Source of the DNA: Saccharopolyspora dendranthemae
GTDB taxonomy: Bacteria > Actinomycetota > Actinomycetes > Mycobacteriales > Pseudonocardiaceae
Assembly: GCF_007829955.1 (NCBI RefSeq)
Contig: NZ_VIWX01000003.1
Span: forward strand, 558,001 to 622,000
Direction: 5' to 3'
DNA length: 64,000 nt
Shown here: positions 8,254 through 16,378 of the stretch, piece after piece
Position numbering within the stretch: the first letter of the stretch is position 1
How the letters are laid out: every line of letters starts with the position of its first letter
Translations under genes and position numbers: made by a program
The notes under the pieces: model-generated
Told to the model about the DNA's origin: nothing
The model's database searches: none
What the model saw: only the letters and a program-made list of their open reading frames with translations

Positions 8254-8451
8254 TAGAGGCTCAGCTCGGCGTGGATCAGTGGTCCCTCGGAGGGCTCGGC
8301 CGCGCCCGCGGTGGTGGCGGCCAGCCAGGTCCGGAACTCCTCGACGGGCACGTTGACCTGGAAGCGAACCGACGCGTCGTAGGAGGTGTCGGCGACCTGG
8401 TAACCGGCCGAACGCAGATCGTTGTCCACTCTTCCGGCCAGCAGGTAGTCC
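8254..8451 (-). pseudogene. 3'-terminal fragment of a duplicated yigZ (IMPACT-family) gene
   Basis: About 198 bases are nearly identical to the last 207 bases of the intact yigZ at 10501-11121, including the stop codon position and the C-terminal sequence GPLIHAELSL. The fragment lacks nine bases (one unit of a small GACGTCCTC-type repeat) and then diverges abruptly after GGTAGTCC at its upstream end. No promoter or start belongs to it. It is a decayed copy left by duplication or by insertion of the intervening DUF418/TetR segment. Confidence 0.9.
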
Positions 8452-8534
8452 CTCCGGCCGCCCCTGCCAACGCCGACGAGACCGCCGCTGCGGCGACGTC
8501 CTGAAGCCGTCGACGGGACGGTGGAGCGGCAGCC

Positions 8535-9656
8535 TCAGCGCTGGGGCAGCAGGTAGGCCCAGTGCCAGACCGCCTCCAACGGACCCCGCTGGTGGTGACG
8601 CAGCCACCACGTCGACAGCGTCATGAACGTCGCGCAGATCCCCGCCCAGGCCGCGATCGTCCACCACGGCCGCGCCCAGTCCAGCTCTGCGGCCAAGCCC
8701 AGTCCCCATCCGTAGCAGAGCACGCACGCCACCAGGTTCTGGAAGACGTAGCAGGACAGCGCGGTCCGGCCCACCGAGGTCAAACCGAGCCCGATCAGTC
8801 CGGTGCCGCGCAGCACCGACGGGATCAGCCCGAGCAGCCCGAGCGCGACCAGCGACGGCAGCACGTAGCGGTCGACCATGAACCACCCCGGTCCGGCGAA
8901 CGCGGTGAGCAGGTTCAGCGGCACGCCGAGGCCGAGACCGGCGATCATCAACCGGTTCCGCAGCCGCTGGCCGTCGGCGGCGAACACGCCCGCCCGCTGC
9001 AGTCGGGCGCCGACGAGGAACAGCGCGACCGACATCGGGATGATGAAGATCGCTTCCAGCCGGTAGGTCGGCCAGTCCGCCAGTCGTGCCGCGATCTGCT
9101 GGGGCCAGCTGCCGCGGGTGTAGAGGTCGGTGGGCTGCCCGCTCATGGACGCCGTGCCGCTGAGCAGCGCCGCCGTGACCAGGCCGATGAACGCCACGTG
9201 CAGCGCGCCCATCACGCCGATCCACCATCCGGTGGCCCGGTCGCTGCGGCCGATCAGGTAGGCCACCAGCATCGAGGTCACCGCGTAGCTCATCAGCACG
9301 TCGAACTCGAAGATCAGCAGGTAGTGCAGGAGTCCTTCGGTGAACAGCAGCGCGGCGCGCCACAGGTACCAGCCGGGCCAGCGTCCGCTGCGTCGCAGCG
9401 CCGAGCGGTACTGGAGTTCGAGACCGACGCCGAACAGCAGCGTGAGCAGTGCGAGGAACTTGCCGTTGGCCAGCGTGCGCAGCGCGGTCTCGACGGCGCC
9501 GGAGAACGTGTCCGGGTTCGCGGTGCTGAGCAGATCGGCCGGTCCGTTCGGGGTGGTGAAGATCCAGATGTTGGTGCCGAGCGTGCCTAGGATGGCCACG
9601 CCGCGCACCAGGTCGATCGCGGTCAACCGCGACGGTGGCGCGTGCAGCTGAGTCAA
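8535..9656 (-). CDS. DUF418 (YeiB-like) polytopic membrane protein
   Basis: A roughly 373-residue integral membrane protein with an N-terminal RLTAIDLVRGVAILGTLGTN signature and a C-terminal DUF418 region (GRTALSCYVFQNLV... WLRHHQRGPLEAVWHWAYL). Proteins of this type are linked to the acyltransferase-3-like membrane superfamily, but their substrate is unknown. The probable start is TTG 9656 after a GGGGA ribosome-binding site; an ATG further upstream would lie inside the operators and is disfavoured. It is divergent from a TetR regulator, and the shared gap carries two near-identical operator sites, so this gene is almost certainly the regulator's target. Confidence 0.85.
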   Translation of the reverse strand: MTQLHAPPSRLTAIDLVRGVAILGTLGTNIWIFTTPNGPADLLSTANPDTFSGAVETALRTLANGKFLALLTLLFGVGLELQYRSALRRSGRWPGWYLWRAALLFTEGLLHYLLIFEFDVLMSYAVTSMLVAYLIGRSDRATGWWIGVMGALHVAFIGLVTAALLSGTASMSGQPTDLYTRGSWPQQIAARLADWPTYRLEAIFIIPMSVALFLVGARLQRAGVFAADGQRLRNRLMIAGLGLGVPLNLLTAFAGPGWFMVDRYVLPSLVALGLLGLIPSVLRGTGLIGLGLTSVGRTALSCYVFQNLVACVLCYGWGLGLAAELDWARPWWTIAAWAGICATFMTLSTWWLRHHQRGPLEAVWHWAYLLPQR

Positions 9657-9699
9657 TGTCGTCCCCCAGGTCGGATCCTCCGCTGGATACGGAAGGTTA

Positions 9700-9754
9700 C
9701 AATGCGACTGCATGGTAAACAGCCTCGGCAGCTGTTTGCAATGCGATTGCATTG
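9700..9754. promoter_or_regulatory. Twin TetR operators in the DUF418/TetR divergent promoter
   Basis: Two 16-bp sites, CAATGC-GACT-GCATGG (9700-9715) and CAATGC-GATT-GCATTG (9739-9754), are 39 bases apart. The second is a perfect 6-bp inverted repeat and the first differs at one arm position. Their near identity and location between divergent genes point to binding by the adjacent TetR. Confidence 0.75.
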
Positions 9755-9769
9755 GAAAGGTTGTGGAGC

Positions 9770-10366
9770 GTGCCGAAACGGGTGGACCACGAGGCCCGGC
9801 GCAGCGAGATCGCCGAGGCGTTGATGCGGCTGGCCAGCAAGGGCGGGCTGGAGGCGGTGAGCCTCCGCGACGTCGCCGCGGAGGCAGGCGTGTCGATGGG
9901 CGCGGTGCAGCACTACTTCCGCTCCAAGGACGACATGCTCGCCCACGCGATGGAGCACGTGAACAGCCGCGCCGAGCAGCGGATCAAGGCGCAGTTCGAC
10001 GTCGCGGTGACGATTCCGCGCCCGCGCGAGGTCCTGCGTGTGCTGATGATCGAGATGCTCGCGCTGTCCGAGGAGAGCCGCACCGAGTTCCTCACCGCGG
10101 TCTCGTTCTTCGTCCGCGCGCTGGGCTCACCTAGGTTGGCCGAGCTCTACCGCCAGTCCTGGCCGCAGCTGGAGGACTGGGTGGCCGCAGAGCTGCGACG
10201 AGCTCAGGACGAAGGCGAGTTGCCCGCCGACCGCGATCCGAAGCGCGAGGCGGAGCTGCTGGTGGTGGTCCCCGACGGCCTGTCCTTCGGGCTCCTGCTG
10301 GGACACCGCACGCCGGCGGAGGCGGTCGCGGCCGTGGACCACTACCTGGACCGGCTGTTCTCCTGA
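9770..10366 (+). CDS. TetR-family repressor of the divergent DUF418 gene
   Basis: A 198-residue regulator. The N-terminal HTH region is RRSEIAEALMRLASKGGLEAVSLRDVAAEAGVSMGAVQHYFRSKDDML split over residues 10-55, the standard TetR layout, and the C-terminal two-thirds is an all-helical ligand/dimer domain. Start GTG 9770 (MPKRVDHEARR) places the HTH at the expected distance. The ligand is unknown; similar TetR/DUF418 pairs occur elsewhere without a known inducer. Confidence 0.88.
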   Translation: MPKRVDHEARRSEIAEALMRLASKGGLEAVSLRDVAAEAGVSMGAVQHYFRSKDDMLAHAMEHVNSRAEQRIKAQFDVAVTIPRPREVLRVLMIEMLALSEESRTEFLTAVSFFVRALGSPRLAELYRQSWPQLEDWVAAELRRAQDEGELPADRDPKREAELLVVVPDGLSFGLLLGHRTPAEAVAAVDHYLDRLFS

Positions 10367-10418
10367 ACTGGTTCGGGGATTGCTTCGGGTGGTGGAACCT
10401 GATGCCTGTCGTGTGTGT

Positions 10419-10450
10419 GGTGGGGAAGTTTTCATGAAAACCTCCCCACC
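10419..10450. repeat. Palindromic repeat, copy 1
   Basis: A 32-bp near-perfect palindrome centred on TTTTCATGAAAA with flanks TGGGGAAG / CCTCCCCA and a single arm mismatch. The central 28 bases are the exact reverse complement of those at 60110-60137. It lies between the convergent TetR and yigZ genes. Read on the yigZ (minus) strand the mismatch becomes a G-U pair, so a complete hairpin forms only in that transcript. Confidence 0.85.
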
Positions 10451-10500
10451 CCACCCACACGACCCACGACGAGCCGAACGCGTTGGTGCGAGCCGCAGAA

Positions 10501-11121
10501 CTAGAGGCTCAGCTCGGCGTGGATCAGCGGTCCCTCGGAGGGTTCAGCCGCGCCCGCGGTGGTGGCCGCCAGCCAGGTCCGGAACTCCTCGACGTCCTCG
10601 ACGGGCACGTTGACCTGGAAGCGAACCGACGCGTCGTAGGAGGTGTCGGCGACCTGGTAACCGGCCGAACGCAGGTCGTTGTCCAATCTTCCGGCCAGCA
10701 GGTAGTCCGCCTCGACCGACACGACCCGGACCGGCCGCCGCCACAGCAGGCCGACGTGCTCGATCGCCGCCGACACCGCGCCGCCGTAGGCGCGGACCAG
10801 CCCGCCCGCGCCCAGCAGCACCCCGCCGAAGTAGCGGGTCACCACGGCGACGGTGTTGGTGATCTCGTTGCGGCGCAGCACTTCCAGCATCGGCACCCCG
10901 GCCGTGCCCGCGGGTTCGCCGTCATCGCTGGACTTCTGGATCTCGCCGGAGTCGCCGAGCACGAACGCGGAGCAGTGATGCCGGGCGTCGTGATGCGTCT
11001 TGCGCTGGAGCTGGATGAACTCCCGCGCCTCGGATTCCTCGGTCACCCGCGCCAGCGAGCAGAGGAACCGGGATTTCCGCACCTCGATCTCGTGCTCGCC
11101 CGGCCGCTTGATCGTCCGCAT
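10501..11121 (-). CDS. yigZ: IMPACT/YigZ-family protein
   Basis: A 206-residue protein of the UPF0029/IMPACT family, which in eukaryotes modulates GCN2 signalling and in bacteria has an unsettled role in translation or stress. The N-terminal conserved region contains RKSRFLCSLARVTEESEAREFI, HDARHHCSAFVLG and the hallmark SSDDGEPAGTAGVPMLEVL, followed by TRYFGGVLLGAGGLVRAY. The C-terminal ferredoxin-like domain ends AELSL. GGGGAGGG precedes ATG 11121. Its last 207 bases are duplicated as a fragment at 8254-8451. Confidence 0.93.
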   Translation of the reverse strand: MRTIKRPGEHEIEVRKSRFLCSLARVTEESEAREFIQLQRKTHHDARHHCSAFVLGDSGEIQKSSDDGEPAGTAGVPMLEVLRRNEITNTVAVVTRYFGGVLLGAGGLVRAYGGAVSAAIEHVGLLWRRPVRVVSVEADYLLAGRLDNDLRSAGYQVADTSYDASVRFQVNVPVEDVEEFRTWLAATTAGAAEPSEGPLIHAELSL

Positions 11122-11236
11122 CAACCCTCCCCGCGGTCATCCTCCCACCCGGGTTCACTCGCGGACGTGTGGTGATTTCCATAGAAGGGGCGGGCGATTT
11201 CCGCGTTGTCGGTGCGGCCACGTACCGTCCACCCTC

Positions 11237-11437
11237 ATGGAGCAATCATCGAGCCCGTTTGAACCAGGCGTGCGGGTGCGTGCCACGTTCGGCCGGTTCC
11301 GTGATCAGGAGGGCACGGTGGTGGAGGCGGCCACCGGTCTCCCGCAGGTCTTCGAAGGCCCCGTTCTCTGGGTGAGATTCGACGGAGCCGAAGCACCGGG
11401 CTTGGTGGCGGGCCGCTTCCTGGAAGAAGCGGCCTGA
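11237..11437 (+). CDS. Small hypothetical protein with KOW-like strand pattern
   Basis: A 66-residue protein. GVRVRATFGRFRDQEGTVVEA followed by VLWVRFDG resembles the beta-barrel KOW/SH3-like motif seen in NusG and ribosomal proteins, but it is too short for a firm assignment. The ATG at 11237 lacks a good ribosome-binding site and may be leaderless. Codon usage fits the surroundings, with strong third-position GC. It is convergent with the downstream MetE-like gene and divergent from yigZ. Confidence 0.6.
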   Translation: MEQSSSPFEPGVRVRATFGRFRDQEGTVVEAATGLPQVFEGPVLWVRFDGAEAPGLVAGRFLEEAA

Positions 11438-11439
11438 GC

Positions 11440-11470
11440 CGCGGGCGGCTGCCCTGCGCAACCGCCCGCG
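11440..11470. terminator. Bidirectional hairpin between convergent genes
   Basis: CGCGGGCGG and CCGCCCGCG form a perfect 9-bp stem with a 13-base loop in the 38-bp gap between two convergent stops. There is no T-tract. Confidence 0.6.
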
Positions 11471-11475
11471 AACGA

Positions 11476-12597
11476 TCAGCCCCACACCTCCTGCGCCGTT
11501 TCCACGACCAGGCGGAGCTTGGCGACCTCTTCCTCGTAGGTCAGCGCGTTGCCGTCCTTGGTCGAGGCGAAACCGCACTGCGGGGACAGGCACAGCTGGT
11601 CGAGGTCCACGTACTTGGCCGCCTCGTCGATGCGGCGCTTGAGCTCGTCCTTGGACTCCAGCTCGCCGCGCTTGGTCGTCACCAGGCCCAGCACCACGTG
11701 CTTGCCCTGGGGGACGTAGCGAAGCGGGGCGAAGGAGCCCGAGCGCTCGTCGTCGAACTCCATGAAGAAGCCGTCGACCTCGAGCTGGCCGAACAGCGCC
11801 TCGGCGACGAAGTCGTAGCCGCCCTCGGCCACCCACGACGACCGGAAGTTGCCCCGGCACATGTGCGTGGTCACCGTCAGCGTGTCCGGACGCCCGCGCA
11901 GCGACTCGTTGATCAGCTCGATGTCCCTGACGTGCGCGTTCTCGCCGTCCTCGCCGCGGGCGTTGAGCATCTCCCGCTGCTTGGGGTCGTTGAGGTAGGC
12001 GAGGCTGGTGTCGTCGAGCTGCAGGTAGTGGCAGCCCATGTCGGCCAGCGCGCGGACCTCGGCGCGGTACGCGGCGGCCAGGTCGGAGCGGAGCTCCGCC
12101 ATGTCCGGGTAGACGTCGGAGTCGACGGCCGCGGGACCGCCGCGGTAGGTGAGCATTCCCGGGGAGGGGATGGTCAGCTTCGGCGTGTTCCTGGTGGTCT
12201 TCGACGCCAGGAAGCGGAAGGCATCGGCGAAGATCGTGCCGGCGAGGTCGATCTTGCCGGCGACCTTCAGATCGGGGGTGATGAACTCGATGTCACCCTG
12301 GGCGTTGTGGAACTGGACCTTGAGGCTGTTGTCGTCGACGCGCTCGACGCCCTGCAGCTGGTAGAGGAAGTCCATGTGCCATGAGCTGCGGCGGAACTCC
12401 CCGTCGGTGGCGCTCTGGAGACCGACGTCCTCCTGCATCTTGACGACCTGGGTGATCGCCTCGTCCTCGATCCCGCGCAGCTCGGCGTCGTCGATCCGGC
12501 CGGCCGCGTGCGACTCCCGGGCTTCCAACAGGTGCTCGGGGCGGAGCAGGCTGCCGACGTGGTCGGCCCGGAACGGAGGTGCAACACGTGGGCTCAT
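11476..12597 (-). CDS. Stand-alone MetE C-terminal-domain-like methyltransferase (second of two)
   Basis: A 373-residue TIM-barrel homologue of the methionine synthase MetE catalytic half, starting PPFRADHVGSLLRPEHLLEAR. The zinc ligands are recognisable: THMCRGNF supplies His and Cys, EFDDE supplies the acid, and LSPQCGFAST supplies the last Cys. The region around HYLQLDDTSLAYL is the usual substrate strand. It lacks the N-terminal MetE half. ATG 12597 is preferred; ATG 12609 is possible. Similar short homologues process methylated small molecules or corrinoid-delivered methyl groups in other bacteria, but no partner gene is visible here. It is divergent from the FAD monooxygenase. Confidence 0.85.
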   Translation of the reverse strand: MSPRVAPPFRADHVGSLLRPEHLLEARESHAAGRIDDAELRGIEDEAITQVVKMQEDVGLQSATDGEFRRSSWHMDFLYQLQGVERVDDNSLKVQFHNAQGDIEFITPDLKVAGKIDLAGTIFADAFRFLASKTTRNTPKLTIPSPGMLTYRGGPAAVDSDVYPDMAELRSDLAAAYRAEVRALADMGCHYLQLDDTSLAYLNDPKQREMLNARGEDGENAHVRDIELINESLRGRPDTLTVTTHMCRGNFRSSWVAEGGYDFVAEALFGQLEVDGFFMEFDDERSGSFAPLRYVPQGKHVVLGLVTTKRGELESKDELKRRIDEAAKYVDLDQLCLSPQCGFASTKDGNALTYEEEVAKLRLVVETAQEVWG

Positions 12598-12638
12598 GGC
12601 ACGCAACATAGTTCTCGGGTACCCGTGTGCCTAGCCGA

Positions 12639-12657
12639 GTTTTCATTTTCCGAAAAC
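12639..12657. promoter_or_regulatory. Operator-like inverted repeat in a divergent promoter
   Basis: GTTTTC-ATTTTCC-GAAAAC is a perfect 6-bp inverted repeat in the gap between the MetE-like and FAD monooxygenase genes, which is AT-rich for this genome. No regulator gene is adjacent, so the binding protein is unknown. A TAAAAT -10-like box lies further right. Confidence 0.35.
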
Positions 12658-12775
12658 AGATCCCGGTCGGGTGCGGCACAGTCGTTCACGGCGTGTGACC
12701 AAGGACAATTCGGTACATACGGTCGAGTGGATAAAATTGTAGCGGCAGCTATGTCGGGGATGACGGATGGAGACG

Positions 12776-13927
12776 ATGCGAGTTCTCGTGATCGGGGCCG
12801 GAGTCGGGGGACTCGCAGTCGCCAACGGATTGCTCGGCAAAGGCCATGACGTGCAAGTTTACGAACACCACGACGCCTTGAGGACGTCCGGCGCGGGCAT
12901 CACGGTGTGGAGCAACGGCACTGCGGCGCTGCGCGAGCTGGGCGTCGACATCACCGACCGCGGGCACCAGTTGCACAGCCTGCGGTCACTCACCGAATCC
13001 GGACGGTTGCTCTGGGAAGCCGATCTGGACGAGGTCACCGAGCGGCTGGGGTCGCCGACGGTCCAGATCCCGCGCCGCGAGCTGATCGCCGAGATGGCCA
13101 CCTCGCTGCCCGCGGGCGCGCTGCAGTTCGGCCGCCGCTGCGTCTCCGTCACCGAGCACCCGGACCACGTGCGCGTCGAGTTCTCCGACGGGTCCAGCGC
13201 GGTCGGTGACGTGCTCATCGGTGCCGACGGGCAGCGCTCGGTGGTGCGGCAGCAGGTCCTGGGCGGCGATCCGGCCAAGCCCACCGGGTGGGCCAGCTGG
13301 CAGGGCCTGACCCGCAGCGACCTGCCGGTCGCCGGAGGACGGCAGACGCTCAACATCGCGGGCCGCAACGCCCACTGCGGGCTCATCCCGACCGGCGACG
13401 GACTCCTGCACTGGTGGTTCGACATGCCGTGGAAGGAAGGCGACCAGGTCCACACCGTCGCGGACCTGCGCGACCTGTTCCGCGGCTGGCCGGGGCCGGT
13501 CGAGGCGGTGCTCGCCTCGGTCACCGATGACGACCTGGGCTTCTTCCCGCACATCCGGCACAAGGTCCCGCACATCTGGGGCGGGCCGCGCAGCACGCTG
13601 CTCGGCGACGCCGTGCACGCCATGCCGCCCGCGGTCGCCCAGGCCGCCAACCAGACCCTCGAAGACGCCTGGCTGCTCACCCAGTGCCTGGCCGACGCCG
13701 AGGGGTCGCCCGCCGAGCAGCTGCGCGCCTACGAGTACGAACGCCGTCCCAGGGTTCTGAAGGTCTCCCGCACGGCGGCGCTGACCACCGCTCAGCGCAG
13801 GACCCCCATCCAGCGCATCGCCCGCTTCCCGGGGTGGCTGGCCACCCGCAGCCAGGTCGCCTCGCTGCGCTCCGGCAGCAACGTCCTGCGCTCGCTGTCC
13901 CCCAAGCCGCGCCTCCGCGTCGCCTGA
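12776..13927 (+). CDS. FAD-dependent monooxygenase (PHBH fold)
   Basis: A 383-residue flavoprotein hydroxylase. It opens with the dinucleotide-binding motif VLVIGAGVGGLAVANGL, then has the DG motif GADGQRSVVR and the GD flavin-ribityl motif LLGDAVHAMPP, which together define group A aromatic hydroxylases. The C-terminal tail is basic and shorter than in enzymes with a thioredoxin-like domain. Start ATG 12776 follows GGAG; ATG 12767 is an alternative. The substrate is not predictable, and there is no aromatic-degradation or polyketide cluster alongside. Confidence 0.88.
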   Translation: MRVLVIGAGVGGLAVANGLLGKGHDVQVYEHHDALRTSGAGITVWSNGTAALRELGVDITDRGHQLHSLRSLTESGRLLWEADLDEVTERLGSPTVQIPRRELIAEMATSLPAGALQFGRRCVSVTEHPDHVRVEFSDGSSAVGDVLIGADGQRSVVRQQVLGGDPAKPTGWASWQGLTRSDLPVAGGRQTLNIAGRNAHCGLIPTGDGLLHWWFDMPWKEGDQVHTVADLRDLFRGWPGPVEAVLASVTDDDLGFFPHIRHKVPHIWGGPRSTLLGDAVHAMPPAVAQAANQTLEDAWLLTQCLADAEGSPAEQLRAYEYERRPRVLKVSRTAALTTAQRRTPIQRIARFPGWLATRSQVASLRSGSNVLRSLSPKPRLRVA

Positions 13928-13939
13928 CCGGCGAACGAC

Positions 13940-13976
13940 GAAGCCCCCCGGCCGGTTGATCCGGCGGGGGGGCTTC
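13940..13976. terminator. Bidirectional terminator
   Basis: A strong hairpin with arms GAAGCCCCCC and GGGGGGCTTC plus an inner CCGG/CCGG pairing sits between the convergent FAD monooxygenase and aldo/keto reductase stops. Confidence 0.8.
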
Positions 13977-13993
13977 GCAGCGAGAGCGGCGAC

Positions 13994-14818
13994 TCACATC
14001 TCGTCGGGGTCCGGGCCGACGCGCACGCCCGTTTCCAGGGCGGTGATGGACTTGATGTCGTCCTGGGCGAGCTCGAAGTCGAAGATCTCGATGTTCTCCT
14101 TGATGCGCGAGGGCGTGACCGACTTCGGGATGGTCACGTTGCCCAGCTCGATGTGCCAGCGCAGCACGATCTGGGCCGGGGTCTTGCCGTACTTCTCCGA
14201 CAGGTTGGCCACGGTGGCGCTGTCCAGCAGGCCGTTGTTGCGACCCAGCGGGCTCCACGCCTCGGTGGCGATGCCGTGCTCGGTGTGGAAGGCACGCAGG
14301 TCGGCCTGCGGGAGGTTCGGGTGCAGCTCGATCTGGTTGAGCGCGGGCACGATGCTGGTCTCGTCGAACAGGCGGCGCAGGTGCGGGATCTGGAAGTTCG
14401 ACACGCCGATCGCCTTGGCGCGACCGCTGTTGTAGATCTTCTCGAACGCCTTCCAGGTGTCGACGTAGTTGTCCTGGCTCGGGACCGGCCAGTGGATCAG
14501 GTAGAGGTCCACGTAGTCCAGGCCCAGCCGGGACAGGCTGTCGTCGAAGGCCTTCATCGTGCTGTCGTAGCCCTGGTCGTCGTTCCACAGCTTGGTGGTG
14601 ACGAACAGGTCGTCGCGCTTGACGCCCGAGTCGGCGATGGCCTTGCCCACGCCTTCTTCGTTGCCGTACACCTTCGCGGTGTCGATGCTGCGGTACCCGG
14701 CGTCGATCGCTGCCCGGACCGGAGCGATGACCTCGTCGGCCGGAACCAGGAAGACGCCGTAGCCCAGCTGCGGCATCGAAGCACCGGTGTTCAGCGTGAC
14801 GTTCGGAACCTGAGTCAT
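13994..14818 (-). CDS. Aldo/keto reductase (AKR5-like)
   Basis: A 274-residue NADPH-dependent (beta/alpha)8 reductase. The catalytic tetrad is present as Asp46, Tyr51, Lys76 and His109 (SIDTAKVYGNE, TTKLWND, YLIHWP), with the cofactor-binding IPKSVTPSRIKEN near the C-terminus. Closest in style to the 2,5-diketo-D-gluconate reductase / prostaglandin F synthase group, which reduces assorted aldehydes and ketones. It starts at ATG 14818. The MFS transporter gene lies upstream on the same strand, separated by 117 bases, so co-transcription is possible but unproven. Confidence 0.93.
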   Translation of the reverse strand: MTQVPNVTLNTGASMPQLGYGVFLVPADEVIAPVRAAIDAGYRSIDTAKVYGNEEGVGKAIADSGVKRDDLFVTTKLWNDDQGYDSTMKAFDDSLSRLGLDYVDLYLIHWPVPSQDNYVDTWKAFEKIYNSGRAKAIGVSNFQIPHLRRLFDETSIVPALNQIELHPNLPQADLRAFHTEHGIATEAWSPLGRNNGLLDSATVANLSEKYGKTPAQIVLRWHIELGNVTIPKSVTPSRIKENIEIFDFELAQDDIKSITALETGVRVGPDPDEM

Positions 14819-14935
14819 GTGGGTGTTTCCTCCACCGATTTCGGGATTGGTCTGGCCCAACGGCCTCCGTCCGGCTGGAACCGATTCAGGGCCTCTTGCA
14901 TTCCAAAGCACTCCTGTGGCCTGAGCAACCGCAGA

Positions 14936-16144
14936 TCAGGCGGTCAACTCGGATTCGCTCGCGGGCGATGCCTGGTGCGAGGCCACGACGCCGCCCCGCT
15001 TCGGGCGGCTGCCCAGCCGGCCCGACAGGACCGCGAAGCCCAGTCCGACCAGCGCCAGCAGCGCGCCGATCCAGCTCGGCGAGACCAGCCCGAAGCCGGC
15101 GGCGATCACCACGCCGCCCAGGTAGGCGCCCAGCGAGTTGGCGATGTTGAAGGTGGACTGGATGCTCGCCGAACCCAGCGCCGGGGCTTCCTTGGCCTCG
15201 TCGAGGATGCGGGCCTGGATGCTCGGGATCGCGGTGAACCCGGTCGCACCGATCAGGAAGACCATGATCGGAGCCATGATCGGGTTCTGCGCGGTCAGCG
15301 CGAACACCACCAGCGACACCGCCAGCGCGGAGATGCCCGCGCACAGCGTCTTCAGCGGCGAGCGGTCGGCGAGCCGTCCGCCCACCGCGGTGCCGACGGT
15401 CATGCCGACGCCGAACACGGCCAGCAGCGGGGTGACGGCGGTGGCGCTGAAGCCGGACACGTCGGTGAGCACGGGCTTGATGTAGCTGTAGAAGGAGAAG
15501 ATCGCGGCGAAGCCGAACACGACGACGGCGAACGCGATCCACACCTGCGGGTTGCGGAACGCCCGCAGCTCACCGCGGAGGCTGACCTCGGTGGGCTTGG
15601 GCTGCTTGGGCACCAGCACCGCCACGGCGGCCAGCGCGATCACGCCGATCACGGCGACCAGGCCGAACGCCCAGCGCCACCCGAGGGCGTGCCCGAGCAG
15701 GGTGCCGATCGGCACGCCGACGATGTTGGCGACGGTGAGGCCGATGAACATCATCGAGATCGCCTGCCCGCGCCGGTCGGCGGCGACCAGACCGGCGGCC
15801 ACGACCGCGCCGACGCCGAAGAAGGCGCCGTGCGGCAGACCGGAGATGAACCGCGCGACCAGCAGCGTCTCGTGGTTCACCGCGAACGCGGAGAACAGGT
15901 TGCCCGCCGTGAACAGCACCAGCATGTTCAGCAGCATCGTCTTGCGGCGGGAACGCAGCCCGATCATGGTCAGCACGGGTGCGCCGATCACGACGCCCAG
16001 CGCGTACAGCGAGATGTAGCCACCCGCATCGGGGATCGACACCTGCAGGTCGGTGGCCACTTCAGGCAGCAGCCCCATCATCACGAACTCGGTCGTTCCG
16101 ATCCCGAATGCGGCGATGGCCAGGGCCAACAGGGCAATGGGCAA
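14936..16144 (-). CDS. MFS exporter, DHA1 family (CmlR/AraJ-like)
   Basis: A roughly 402-residue, 12-helix proton-coupled drug/metabolite exporter. The N-terminus ALLALAIAAFGIGTTEFVMMGLLPEVA is the hallmark of the chloramphenicol/arabinose efflux subgroup, and GLRSRRKTMLL is the loop 2-3 motif. The likely start is TTG 16144 with a GGGAG site six bases upstream, rather than the longer reading from 16204, which adds a polar, non-membrane extension. Substrates may include hydrophobic antibiotics or sugars; none is indicated by context. Confidence 0.88.
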   Translation of the reverse strand: MPIALLALAIAAFGIGTTEFVMMGLLPEVATDLQVSIPDAGGYISLYALGVVIGAPVLTMIGLRSRRKTMLLNMLVLFTAGNLFSAFAVNHETLLVARFISGLPHGAFFGVGAVVAAGLVAADRRGQAISMMFIGLTVANIVGVPIGTLLGHALGWRWAFGLVAVIGVIALAAVAVLVPKQPKPTEVSLRGELRAFRNPQVWIAFAVVVFGFAAIFSFYSYIKPVLTDVSGFSATAVTPLLAVFGVGMTVGTAVGGRLADRSPLKTLCAGISALAVSLVVFALTAQNPIMAPIMVFLIGATGFTAIPSIQARILDEAKEAPALGSASIQSTFNIANSLGAYLGGVVIAAGFGLVSPSWIGALLALVGLGFAVLSGRLGSRPKRGGVVASHQASPASESELTA

Positions 16145-16378
16145 GGAATTCTCCCGTGTGGTGAAGGTGGTGGTCTCTTCTCTTCCGCGCGCGCTGCACT
16201 GCACGGCGTTCTCAGGCGGTCATCGCCTTGCTGGTGCGCGATCTGCGGAAACGATTCAGGAAGACGCCGACGATGGCGCTTCGCACATGTTCAACAGTAG
16301 TCGCGCCCGAGCTCTTCCTCGTTCGACTATGAACCGCACCACTGCCCGCGCCGCCCGTTCGGCCCAGCGCACGCGCGC

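Noticed and set aside
10419..10450. Palindrome as a classical rho-independent terminator
   Set aside because: It is not followed by a T-tract on either strand, so it is listed as a repeat with a possible RNA function instead.
14153..16300. 715-residue open frame on the plus strand over the AKR and MFS genes
   Set aside because: It is antisense to two well-supported genes, has a charged low-complexity composition typical of a GC-rich opposite frame, and has no ribosome-binding site or domain.
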